This document shows positions 1 through 10,852 of a stretch of 64,000 nucleotides of DNA, piece by piece. The position numbers and the translations under genes are program-made. The number at the start of each line of letters is the position of its first letter. The stretch's first letter is position 1. Location of the stretch: NCBI RefSeq assembly GCF_030272615.1, contig NC_081405.1, positions 571,641,752-571,705,751 on the forward strand, written 5' to 3'. Source of the stretch: Cryptomeria japonica. Taxonomy: Eukaryota > Streptophyta > Pinopsida > Cupressales > Cupressaceae. The notes under the pieces are model-generated. The model had not been told where the DNA came from. It did not search any database and was given only the letters and a program-made list of their open reading frames with translations.

Positions 1-2372
1 GGGATATGAGGTGATGTATGACATGCTAGATGGGTATGCCTCTACCCTACTTGCCTCACCTCTTAATCCAAAGAAGAAGAGAACTGGTACCTACTTGGAA
101 AGGGTAACACTAGTTGAAGAGCCTTTAGTGAAGAAGGGAAAGGCAGTGCCCTCGGTAATGGCACCAGTTACTTTAGCAAGTCCTAAAGTGACCAAACGAT
201 CACCGGCCAAGAAGAAACTGGAAGTTGTACCTACCAAGGTCTTTGAAAGAAAGCGGAAAGCTAAGAACAACTCACCAGATTCTGAGGATACAGAACCTGA
301 AGTGTAGCCTAAAAAGACTAGGCAAACAAGGAAGAAAGCAAAGACAACCAACAATGAACCGGCATCGTCAGCACAAGTAAATATAGACATTTCCTCTTAC
401 CAACCATTGACACATTGTCAAATAACTATCAAGAATATTAGGAGAAAAGTGCTAAGTGATTTAATAGGTCATTTTGATGATTTTAATGACAATGAGAAGG
501 AGGAAGTCAAAAAGGAAGTTATTCAATATCTATGTATTAATGACCGTTCACCATCATAAAGTAGATCTGTGACACTGGATTCTTTATACAATTCTTTAGA
601 TAACAAATGGCGCATTGCCATAGAAAAGGAATAGGAAATAAGAGAAGAAATTTTTGCACAATATTTTCCTGATATGTCAAATTCAGAGGTCTATGAAGTT
701 ATGGATAAATACAAAGGCCTCTTCTTCATGAGAAGAAGAAGACTCTTGTTACTAGAAGGGAAAGTCTCTGAAGTGGTGAAAGATACACACTCACATGCCA
801 AAGTTGCTCTGAGATTGCACCAAGTGTCTGAAGCCAACAAGAAGGCTAAACAAGAATTGGAAACCAAAAAACTGGATGAGATATATGACAGTGAAGGAGA
901 ACTAGTTATTGAACAGATGGACACAATTGGCATTGATGCTTTGGATGGTGAAAATGCCACTTCGTATGCAACAAAGGAAAAGGATGATAAAGAGAGAGTG
1001 GACAAGGAAAAATAGGGTAAAGAAAAGGTAGAGAAGATGAAACAGGCCAAAGAAAAGGCTGATAAAGTGCAAGTGGAGAAAGAGAAAAAGGATCAAGAAG
1101 AGGAGAAAAAGAAACAAGGAGAGTAGAAGAGAAAAGGAAATAGGAAGAGGAGAAGAGGAAACAGGAAGAAAAGAAGAAGAAAAAGGAAGAGAAGAAGAGG
1201 AAACGGGAAGAGGAGAAGAAGAAAAAGGAAGAGGAGAAGAGGAAAGAGGAAGAGGAGAAGAAGAAAAAGGAAGAGGAGAAAAGGAAACAAGAAGAGGAGA
1301 AGAGGAAACAGGAAGAGGAGAAGAAGAAAAAGGAAGAGGAGAAGAGGAAATAGGAAGAGGAGAAGAAGAAAGAAGAAGAGAAATAGAAGGAAGAAGAAAG
1401 GAAGAAGGATGAAGAGAAGAAAAAGAAAGAAGCAGAGGAACAAAAGAAGGAAGAAGAGGAAAAGCAAAGAGCCGAAGTGAAGAAGGAAGCGGCAAAGAAC
1501 ACACATGTGGAGACACCAATGGCAACCGGTGGTCAAGCCAAACCGGCTGACATTACCAATCCTATTGACCTCCAATCTACAAATGAATCAGAGTTGCTCC
1601 AAAGAATTAAGCTTGCACAGGAGTGACTGGGAGAATTAAGGAGGAAAAAGGAGCAAGATGTTATTCAAACTGCGGTTGAAACTCTTACCCATTTGATTCC
1701 CGGTACTAACCTCCCCAGTACTGATTCCTCTTTGGCCCAACTAAAACTTCTATGTACAGTTTTGGAAGATCAGGTACAATGCCTGGAAGAGGTGGTTGAA
1801 GCTAATGCACAGAAGAAGCATCAAAAGGCACTAAACACTGCCTTAGTGAAGAAATTGAATGAGCTCCGATCTGAACTTCAAAAAGAATAGAAGGACATAA
1901 GAGATCCTATGGATGAGGGAAAATTGTTGCTCAATAAGATAACCCAACCCCATCTATTTTTGTGATAATGTGCTTGCACAGAAGGAAAAACTGCAATCTG
2001 ATTTGCAGACATTTATAAGCACCTATAAGATGCCTTATGATTCCTTCACTACATATCGGCAAACTGTTCACTGGTTTCAGCTCCAGTTCGCCATAATTGA
2101 AGTAGAGATTTGCAACCAGATGAGAGATTTGCAAGAACTCCAATAGGTTCTACTACCTAGACTGCAAATACTTCAGAAGTGCTATCTTAATCTAGATGCC
2201 TTAACGGTCACTCAAGAGATGAGCACAATTGATGTCATGGAAGAATAGGTATCTCAGATGCAAATAGAAAGTGAGGTGGCTACCTCATTACTTGAATCAT
2301 GGTCTTTATCCATGAAGACCTTTATGCGGGATTTTAAATCAATTTTTGATAAGTTTCACTCATTATTGTCAT
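1..2372 (+). pseudogene. Decayed ORF2 of pol-less LTR element A (left end outside window)
   Basis: Open stretches at about 11-307, 308-556, 674-1015, 1500-1890 and 2200-2372 are broken by stop codons and shifts and read as one protein remnant. In order it holds a Lys/Pro-rich basic stretch, a segment ending NDNEKEEVKKEVIQYL that aligns by position with NDKEKVENSVILYL in the minus-strand ORF at 30032-29817, a Lys/Glu low-complexity block, and a predicted coiled coil. It ends just before the polypurine tract and LTR at 2650, which is where ORF2 sits in element B (19352-33772). No reverse transcriptase, integrase or protease motif is visible. The function is unknown. The likeness to B ORF2 rests on short motifs and shared layout read by eye. 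It is clearly a pseudogene. Confidence 0.6.
1078..1480 (+). repeat. Purine-only minisatellite inside ORF2 remnant
   Basis: About 400 bp are almost wholly A and G on the plus strand. They are built from 21-bp units that read as KEEEKRK or KEEEKKK heptads in the ORF2 frame, interrupted by TAG codons. Minus-strand open frames here are Ser/Phe/Leu-rich translations of the pyrimidine strand and are not genes. Element B has only a short Lys-rich stretch at the matching place, so the block seems to have expanded in this copy. Confidence 0.8.
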
Positions 2373-2649
2373 AAACATTTATTATATTAATGATCATGAG
2401 AAACATGGGTTATTTTGCAATACTTTGTCATTGTTGGCAAAGGGGGAGTAGTATTTTGTATTTTAAAATTTTGATGAATGTATACTTTCATGTTATCTCC
2501 TTAAGGGAGTAGTATACATTGTATTTTCTGCAAAAGGGAAAGTGTATATGCTTAGGGGGAGTAATTTTGATTATGGCATTTTTTTTGTTGTAAAACACTT
2601 AGATGTCAAAATTTTCCTAAGTGTTGCCATCAATGCCAAAGGGGGAGAT
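2373..2649 (+). promoter_or_regulatory. 3' untranslated region and polypurine tract of element A
   Basis: Non-coding run after the ORF2 remnant, with several GGGGGAG motifs (about 2440, 2553 and 2641). It ends in AAAGGGGGAGAT directly before the LTR start TGTTGGC. Such a tract primes plus-strand DNA synthesis. The same motif, preceded by a similar sequence (CATCAATGCC), precedes the LTR at 3869 and, on the minus strand, the LTR at 20138. Confidence 0.8.
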
Positions 2650-3826
2650 TGTTGGCATTTTTTATGATGATGTTGTGATTGTCATTGATGGACACACACT
2701 TGCTTTGAGATCACCTTTTTGTATGTATGAGTTATGCTCAACCGGTAATTTGTTCCAACCAGTATTATGTATTATAGTCTCTAGACTATCGATGTTTTGT
2801 AGAAAGTGTTTTTCGATCTCAAGCAGTATGAAGACCCAAAGCGGTATGAAGTCCTCAAGTGGTTTGAGGATCCCAAAGCGGTACAAAGGAACAAAGTGGT
2901 TGTTATCATTTTTCCCAGTCTTCATTTTGACAAACCGGTAATTGGTAAAATATGTGAACCAGTAATCAGTAAATGTATGAACCAGTATTACTCTGTGATG
3001 AGTTACCAACCGATATTTATGTGATGAGTTATCATCCACCGACACTTTGGTGGTGATTTTGTGTCATGTTACCAAATGTGTCCAGATCCACTGAACCTAG
3101 GAACTTGCAATGTAATCCTATTGAACCGACATGAAATCAAATTCCTTTATAAGGACATCATGTCTAGGGTTTTAGGTGTTGTTGGGGTTCAAGGTGATTG
3201 ATGAGGTTTTTGTATGTGCGATCATAGAAGAAGATTAGGTCTGTGTGAAGAAATAAGGTGTGGAGATATTGAAGACTGAAGTAATGTTGAAATGCATTAA
3301 CAATGAGCTATAAAGGATCTAACCAAGCATATTATGCTAGTATTTAGATCACTCACTTGTTGATTACTCACATCTTCGACAAGTCTAAAATCCTTAATCG
3401 GGTAGGCTTAGCAAAGCCTTTGTAAATTCTCTAACAAGGCGGTTCACAACTATGGATCTGAAATCTTCTCACAAGGTAGTCCTTAATCGGACTTATCTCC
3501 TAACAGAGATTGAGATTCCTAACAGGATATGTTATGGTGAAGAACATTGTATGACCTTAACCGGTCTGGTTACTATTCTGCAGATAGTTACTTGTGAGTT
3601 TCATCTCACCTTGGTTTTTCCCATTTGGGTTTCCACGTCAAAATCTCTTGTGTTATGGTGATTGTGCTCTTGTGGGTGAATGTTTTATTTGTTGTTTGGT
3701 TTGCATTTGTCTTAACTGTTTTGTTTGTAAATTTTCTATACCGGTTAACTGCTAAATTGTTTAAGTGTTTGAGTTCAATAATTTTTGGTATACTAATTCA
3801 CCCCCCCCCCCCTCTTAGTATTCATC
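2650..3826 (+). mobile_element. 3' LTR of element A, terminal bases lost
   Basis: Starts TGTTGGC right after a polypurine tract. It shares features with the LTR at 3869-4807: ACCGGT motifs, a GGTTTTTCCC segment, a CTTGTGTTATGG segment, and a poly-C tract in an ATTCACCCC...CTCTTAGT context near the end. The expected last bases, ending in CCAACA, are missing. At about 3826 the sequence switches to the internal tail of another copy. The LTR label is inferred from position and motifs. Confidence 0.7.
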
Positions 3827-3868
3827 ATTTTTCACATGAGTCTTGCCATCAATGCCAAAGGGGGAGAT
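3827..3868 (+). mobile_element. Internal tail and polypurine tract of a second A/B-family copy
   Basis: Short segment with CATGAGTCTTGCCATCAATG followed by AAAGGGGGAGAT. It matches the end of the internal region of element B (reverse complement of 20139-20180) and lies between two LTRs. It is therefore the residue of a second element whose body has been deleted. Confidence 0.65.
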
Positions 3869-4807
3869 TGTTGGCAATTGACACTCATTTAATTAGTTTC
3901 AATATGTTGTCATTGATGGCAACATGTTTTGGCTTTCATATTGTGGTTTGGTTGTTTATCAGCAGACACTTCATCGGCACTGACATCGGTACCTACGGGT
4001 ATCTTCACCAGTTGGAAGGAAATCTTTGGTTACTAGCATTGTAGGCCGACATGGTTCACATTCAAGTTATTGGTATTGGAGGCCGACATCATTTTGGGAG
4101 ATCAAACATCAGAAATTGATTTTAATATTTATGTAATTAAGCCAACATGTATGTTCATTTTGTAATTATCTTTGTAAACCGACATAAGGTATGATGGATT
4201 GTAAGGGTATATAGGTCAGTTGATTAGATCATTTTGTGATTTGATAGGATATGTGATGTAATGGAGATGCAAAATATATGAGAGAGATCATTTATGTGAG
4301 GACATTTATGTAAGAGGTTATTCTGATAAGGGTTTAGGGTTTCAGACAAGAACGGGCAGAGCTTAACCGGAACTATATTCAGGCATAGAAGATGTTATCT
4401 TTGCAGCTCACTCATTTCTTTGGATATTAGTCTGGATTTTTATGTAGTCAGTGAGGCTCTTTTTGTGATTAAGCAGTGTGCTCTAGGTTGTAAGCCTTCC
4501 TGCAAGTGTAGGCCCCTCATATTTTGTAATATCTTTTCATATGGTCAGTGGATTGATAGTGTGGGTCACAAATCCCACCATGGTTTTTCCTCTTTGAGGT
4601 TTTCCATGTATAATTCTCTGTGTTATGGTATTCATTTGTGTGATTGCCTTATTGGTTCCTTTACCTCTTTCAATCTTATATGTACTAGTATACCAGTTGG
4701 TGAATGCATGTTTTAATAAGGTTAAAATTGATCATTCTGGTAGAACGTTGATTCACCCCCCACCTCCCCCCCCCCCCCTTCCCTCTTAGTGTTCTTGGAT
4801 TCCAACA
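3869..4807 (+). mobile_element. 3' LTR of second A/B-family copy
   Basis: Begins TGTTGGC after a polypurine tract and ends GGATTCCAACA, giving matched TGTT/AACA termini. A C-rich block lies about 35 bp before the end. The 3' flank starts AAGAC. No target-site duplication can be tested because the 5' end of this element is gone. Confidence 0.7.
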
Positions 4808-5686
4808 AAGACAATAGTTTTTGGTGAAAGAATTTCAGTGAAGACTTCTAAACAAGTATTTCATATCCTTATTCTATGTCCTGTGAATTGTTAAGGGTTT
4901 GTTTATTTTGTAGTTTGTCCTTTAGTTATTTTGTGGAAGGGTCATGTAAAAGTTTTTTTAATCCTTGTTGGTGTTTAGTTAAAGTCACTCTATTAGCTCA
5001 TAATGGTAATTATACTATTGCATTTTCAGTATGTATTTTTTAGTATCCTAATTGTTAAGGGTTGGTATTTGTTATTCTTGTTTTTGTTTTTAGTTGTGAT
5101 AAAATATATTGTCTTTTTATTAAAAATGTAAGTGTTGATAAAATGAATAATAAAACAAACTTGAATATAGAATCTAATTAGTTTTGATATCAAGAACTGT
5201 TGAGGCTACTTTTTAAAAAATTAAATCTATCAAGACCCCTCTTGATAAGTTCTTTTTAGGACAATACTTGGAATCTCCTACCAATATACAAACATACATA
5301 TGATTAAGAGCATGCACATTGAGCTCACTATAATCAAATTTTCAAACTTGTTCCAAATTTTGTTGTTGCAGATAACTGTTCATAATTTTTGCATATTAGG
5401 GAATTTGTGCATGTGTTTACTATTCAAGCATTCTATCATAAATTTTGGCATATACAGAAATGTTACAAAGCTCAATAAGTGATAATTCTTTTGTTTCAAC
5501 AAAGAGCACCTAGAGGATAAGACAAATAAAGTGAGTTTAATAAACTACATAAACATAATCATAAGTCAAATACTGCTAGTTTAATTACATTAAATATGTG
5601 AGAGTTGAGATGAAATGACATGCTATGGTTCTCAAATAAAAAGAGGAAATAAAACATTTAGACAAAAAAAATGATTGGGAAAGTGG
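4808..5686. other. AT-rich sequence, no gene seen
   Basis: I find no coding similarity, repeat unit or RNA gene here. Short open frames have no recognisable composition or motif. Confidence 0.5.
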
Positions 5687-6203
5687 AAATATTTAGACAT
5701 CAACATTTTGAACTACTTGAAATGTATCTAAAAATTATACACAGTTGTTCCAAAAGCTTCCTTTTCTAAACATTTGGACTGTGGTAACCTCAAATATCTA
5801 ACAAATAAAACAGCCATGAAGAAGAAAAAATGGTGATCAATAGTTAAATTGATTGTATATGAAACATAATTTGACCAAATAAATGTCAACATGGACAATC
5901 AACACACTTTATGTAGCCTTGTGTGTATAAGGTGTTGATTGGTCAAATTATTAGACATGGAAATTTTTAGACATATACAATTTGGACCACTTGAAATGTG
6001 TCTAGAAATTTTACACAATTGTTTTAAAATCTTCTTTTCTAAATATTTGGACTGTGGTAACCTCAAATATCTAATAAATAAAACAGTCGTGCAGAAGAAA
6101 AAATGGTGATCAATAGTTAAATTGATTATATATGAAATATAATTTGACCAAATAAATATCAACATGGACAATCAACACACCTTATGTAGCCTTGTGTGTA
6201 TAA
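5687..6203. repeat. Tandem duplication, period 273 bp
   Basis: The two copies are about 5687-5934 and 5960-6203. The anchor CTGTGGTAACCTCAAATATC occurs at 5779 and 6052. The copies differ by scattered substitutions, so the duplication is old. It is non-coding. Confidence 0.85.
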
Positions 6204-7396
6204 TCACTCAACTATTTGCATAGCATGGTGAGGCCCCAGGCCTAGTGCACTGGAAGCAACCTGTAGTGAACAAAAATAATATTTTATTAGACTTCCTTGA
6301 TGCAAGGAAGTACAATTTGGATGACATGTGGATTGTGAGACATTTCTTGAATATAGAAACTATAATGAACATAAATCTATGTTAACCATAAAAGTGCCAT
6401 AGGAATATTTTAAAGTTCTCATTTATATAAGAAAATGACCCAAATTTTAATTAAGTTTACATGAAGAATTTCCTAAAAGTATATAGAACTGCATAAATAT
6501 AGTTATGTGCTCCTACCAAAAAGGAATTATAATTGTTCATATCATTAGATGTAACTATTAGAATAAACAACATAGTCAAGAATCAAAACTTTTTAGCTTA
6601 CTACAGAAAGCTAGCAAAGAACATAGATAATATTAGTAAAAGTTGGTCTCAATTACACTATATTCTCAAAGAATTGGAACTTGTCTCACTAGTTTGTTGA
6701 CCTTTGTTTAAAACAAATACATCATGTTTTTAAATCATTAAGGTCAAGAATCAAGGTGAAGAATACAAATAAGAAATAATTTAGGGTATTTAACTAAAAA
6801 GGTACTTATAGTGACAACCAGGCCATCCTCATGTTTGGTGGCAACTATGAGGCTACTACTCAAGTCCATGATAGACCAAAGTACCTCTCAAATGTTTGAA
6901 GTAACATAAAAACCCATATTCACCCACTAGCACATGTCACACATGCATCAACAACACCATAATGCACTTTGCAAATAGATAATACACTTGTAAAATAAAG
7001 ATGCCTCAACCAAACAATTTGCAATTTCAAACATAGCTCAATCAAGGTCCATTACACCTTCCAAAACTTCAAAGTCCAATTCACAAAGTTCCTTATTTCA
7101 GCATCAAGACTATCAATCTATAGTCTTCAAATAGACTAGTCAATATGGTGACCAAGGCAGCTCTTATAAGGCTCACAATATGCTAACTCATCAAGATATG
7201 CTAGCAATCAATTCAAATAGACAACCACTAGAGAATATAGGAGTCTAACATAGGAAATAGTTCCACTTCTTCGGGAGATGATTCAATTTCCTAGCAACCC
7301 TTGGCCTTCATGAAATGAATCCTTGTAAACCATATATACATATCTCTATAACATAGTTTAGACATCATAAATAGAACATAATCAACCATACACCTT
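6204..7396. other. Non-coding flank of the Copia-1 insertion
   Basis: AT-rich, with no gene, RNA or repeat that I can support. Confidence 0.5.
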
Positions 7397-7401
7397 TCTC
7401 A

Positions 7402-8109
7402 TGTTAATGTTATTATGGCTATGGTCGGATTCCTTCAGGTCGACATAGCTAATATAAATGTATCAATGGCCTATCAGCCTTAGACATTGACAGGTTCGAT
7501 TTATTTACATTTATGTTAAACATAATTAAGGATTTAACATATGTTGATTAGCATATTTATCTTTCTTTAATTATAATCGGTTATCTTATGAGGCCGACTC
7601 GGAAGTCCCCCCCCCCCCCCCCCCTTGCCTTGAGACATGTTGCTCGGGAGAGTGTCGAACCTTGCAGTGTATTTAAAGGAGATCGAATCTCCATTCATGG
7701 GCATCAAATCACAACACACAATAAGCAGATCAAACACACTTCAGTAGAGTGAATTCATCCTTCAGCATAGCGAATCCATCCTACAGCAGATCAGATCATT
7801 TCATCAGTAGATTGCACTTCATATGCAAGTGATTGAAGAATTTTTTAGATCATTCCTAGATAGTTTGAATACCCGAGAGCATTTTAGACTACATATACAG
7901 CCATATATGGTGAATTAATCTATTCATATAGCTTCAAGGAGAGAAGCAATTTGTAAAAACATATCTGTATTTGATAAATATATTCAAATACTTTTGTTGC
8001 TAGGTTTTTCACCTTCAAGTTGGTAGGTTTTCCCAGGGTATCTTGGTGTGTTCTTTGTTCACTATGTTGATTTTCCTAATTGCTATTAATCTGATCATAA
8101 AATTTAACA
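7402..8109 (+). repeat. Copia-1 5' LTR (708 bp)
   Basis: Matches the 3' LTR at both ends but holds about 190 bp (roughly 7450-7640) absent from it. That segment includes an 18-C run at 7607-7624. The shared part has a TATTTAAAGG promoter-like motif near 7670 and ends AAATTTAACA next to the primer-binding site. Confidence 0.9.
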
Positions 8110-8122
8110 TGGTATCAAAGCA
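8110..8122 (+). promoter_or_regulatory. Copia-1 primer-binding site
   Basis: TGGTATCAAAGCA directly abuts the 5' LTR. It is complementary to the 3' end of plant initiator-Met tRNA, with one G-to-A change from the common TGGTATCAGAGC. Confidence 0.92.
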
Positions 8123-8211
8123 GGTTTGAGAAGATCGTGATCAGATTTCCCTATAACAACAAAGTTCTCTTTCATCTCTCACCTTCAAGAAGGAACATCG
8201 AATCCTCAAAA

Positions 8212-8757
8212 ATGGTGAACCATCTTAAGGTTGAAGATAGACTTGAAGGTACTTCAAACATCACTTTGTGAAAGTTTAGAGTTCTTATTGCACTTGATGA
8301 AAATGATCTTCTTCAGTTTGTGGAAGAAAAAGATTTATCTGAGCCAAAAGATCAAGAGGAGAAACTTCAATTCAAGAAAAATGTTGTAAAAGCAAAGAAG
8401 ATCTTGATTGACTCTGTGAAGGATCACTTAATGCCTCTCATTTCCAAAATGACAACTACAAGAGACATGTTCAAAACCTTGGAAGGTCTATATGATATCA
8501 ACAACACAAGTAGGATTCTTGCATTGAGGAAACAACTTCATCAAGTCAAGATGGCGAAAGGAGAAAAATTCATATCATTTCTCATGAAGATCTCAGAGCT
8601 TAGAGATCAACTAAGTTCCATTAGAGATCAAGTAGTGGATAAAGATCTTTTCATGTTGGCATTAAATGGCCTTCCTCATTCTTGGGAGCCATTCATTTAA
8701 AGTATTAGTGGGAGATCCAAGTTGCCCAAGTTTGATCATCTTCATGATGATTGCATC
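8212..8757 (+). pseudogene. Copia-1 gag, 5' part
   Basis: Starts at ATG 8212 (MVNHLKVEDRLEG). It runs through an in-frame TGA near 8269, where Trp is usual (TLWKF), and then through a helical UBN2-type Gag domain (KMTTTRDMFKTLEGLYD, LALRKQLHQVKM, LNGLPHSWEPFI). A second stop follows at 8698. Coding similarity continues (GRSKLPKFDHLHDDCI) up to the insertion at 8758. Capsid-like Gag of Copia elements forms virus-like particles in the cytoplasm. It is broken by two stops and one insertion. Confidence 0.85.
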
Positions 8758-10000
8758 TATCTACCCCAACATTAATAACAATAATATCTCTAACTGAATT
8801 CTCAATCCGAAGTTTGGATATTCATATGATAGAGTTTACTATTCTCGTGGTTGGTGTTCATTTAGTTGTCAATCCAGGAACGTAAAACTTGAAATGGGTC
8901 TGCAAAATATATGCACTAAGCTCCTTGAATGATTATTCTCGATTACTAGAAGGAATAGGAATAAAAATCAGAAAGACTAAATGAAAGCTTTTCAAAATGC
9001 TGTTGAAATGAATTAATGGAAATAACAGGACTAACTCTGTTTTGCCTTGGCTACGGGAACAGTCAAAGGATCTGTTTCCAGTGGCTGCAGGAACATCCCA
9101 GTCATGAAATTCTGCTGCAACTAAGTAAAATCTAACTTCAATAATCATAAACATAGGATCACTCACCAAGTGGGCCCCCTTGGATGAGTGATATCAAACT
9201 TTCAATAAAGAACTCTTAACAGATCAGAATAACATGATTTTTATTTACTTCTTCATGAAAGATGAGTACATATCTAAAAGATGAAAATCTAGAATACGTG
9301 ACAAAAACTGCTCAATCCTTTTCCATTCTATCTAACCCAGAAAGAAGGGAGAGCTTATTTTAAATAGAAAAGACAATCTACAATAGATAACTACAATTAC
9401 GCCCAGAAGAAAAGGCGGATCACTGCCAGACAAAGGGAATAACAAAGAGCTTGGCTGCAGGAACTATGGATCTGTAACTGAACCACAATCCTTTGCACGT
9501 CGAAGAAATGTTTTACAAACTAAACATGTACTGGTGTTAAACTCCCATAATGAAGCGCATTGCTCTGATTATGCCTTAGATCGAGCTCATTTGAATATCC
9601 TTTAATTTGACCTCCAGCTCTCTGGCGTGATTCTCCAGTCCTTAGGCATAAAAGAGAATTCTTCACTATAGCATCAATTATTACCTGCACTAAAATAGAA
9701 ACAGAATACAAGGACACGCATATATGTATTTTTACTTTAACTAGTACATTCATTAATTCACATATGAAATCATCCTAAATAATCCGCATATCACAAAGAT
9801 AAACCATTTGGCTATAGGAATATATTGGCATGGCTGCAGGAAGAAATTGGCAAGGTTCAAACATGATTTCTTAAGTTTGGTTTTTAAAACATGGATTACA
9901 TATAGTCAATGCATAATATTTTACTATCATAATGCAACCCAAAATATACCAAAAAGACCTAAAAGTCCTGATAAAAACATGTCAATACACCGACTTATCA
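8758..10000 (-). mobile_element. 1.24-kb insertion in Copia-1 gag, probable solo LTR
   Basis: Flanked by GCATC at 8753-8757 and 10001-10005. Removing it with one copy rejoins gag in frame (DDCI then QEESRL). There is no coding potential. On the minus strand a TATA-like CTATTTAAAATAAGC lies near 9355-9370, and the ends read TGATAAG...GTAGATA. This suggests a decayed solo LTR in minus orientation. GGCTGCAGGAA recurs at about 9085, 9453 and 9833. The family is unknown, and a DNA transposon is possible because the ends are not canonical TG/CA. Confidence 0.7.
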
Positions 10001-10005
10001 GCATC

Positions 10006-10257
10006 CAGGAAGAATCTAGGTTGGTTGAAAGGGAAAATGGCAAAGGCTCTCAAAATCAAGGTACTCATGTTCTAGCCACTCAATCTACTAAGAAAGGAAG
10101 AAATTGGAAGAAAGGAAACTTCAAGAGGCATAGAGATCAAAGATCAGATTCTACACTTTATTCAAAGAAAAAGAAGAAGAAATATCTCTCCCACTTTCAG
10201 TGCTTTAGATGTGACAAAGTTTGGTCACTATGCAAGAGATTGTTTGACAAGGCCTAA
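10006..10257 (+). pseudogene. Copia-1 gag 3' part with zinc knuckle split by a frameshift
   Basis: Continues gag after the insertion with a Lys/Arg-rich stretch (STKKGRNWKKGNFKRHRD) and then a CCHC knuckle. The first half CFRCDK is in one frame. One extra base near 10220 moves the second half FGHYARDC into the next frame. The knuckle would bind genomic RNA in the nucleocapsid. Confidence 0.85.
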
Positions 10258-10852
10258 GCAACAAATAGAAAACATAAATGAAGTCCCAACTCAAAAGGAA
10301 GAAGGAGACAACTCTAATGGATTCCTCTTCATATACGCCTTATCAAGTAATGTTCCCACGAATAGTGACACCTGGCTGATTGATAGTGGAGCTTCTCGAC
10401 ATATCACAAACTATCGAGAACATCTTTCGGATTTGGTGGAAAGGGAGTCTAACCTTCAAGTGATCATTGGAGATGATGCACGCTATTCAATGAAAGGATT
10501 TGGTAATACATATTTCAACCTAGAATCTGGAATTCCCCTTCATCTAAGTGATATCTTATTCATGCAAGGAATCAAGAGGAATCTTGTATCTATTTCAACC
10601 TTGGAGGACAAAGGTTATCAAGTAGCATTTTCAGAAAGGAGAGTTATTGCATGGCCAAAGAACTCCAGCATCAAGACTACACGTGTGATCGGGAATCAGC
10701 ATGAGAGTTTGTACAATCTTTCCATTCATCCAATTCAAGCTCTTCTGCATGACTCTTCTAGTTCTAGCGAACTATGGCATAGAAGACTTGGTCATCTACA
10801 TTTTAGGGCTCTTCCATCATTGGAGAAGATGGTTAAAGGTATTCCTAAATAG
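10223..10852 (+). pseudogene. Copia-1 protease and start of integrase zinc region
   Basis: Continues from the second half of the zinc knuckle. An aspartic protease follows with the catalytic motif WLIDSGASRH near 10370-10400 and downstream DILFMQGIKRNLVSISTL. Then comes the pre-integrase segment with ELWHRRLGHLHFRAL near 10770-10810. A TAG at 10850 ends the frame. The frame then reads on as HDGTCKVCAMGKYTKSPF, which supplies the Cys pair of the HHCC zinc site, before a further stop. Confidence 0.87.

Noticed and set aside
902-1575. Long minus-strand Ser/Phe/Leu-rich open frames
   Set aside because: They are the pyrimidine strand of the purine minisatellite; the plus-strand frame matches ORF2.
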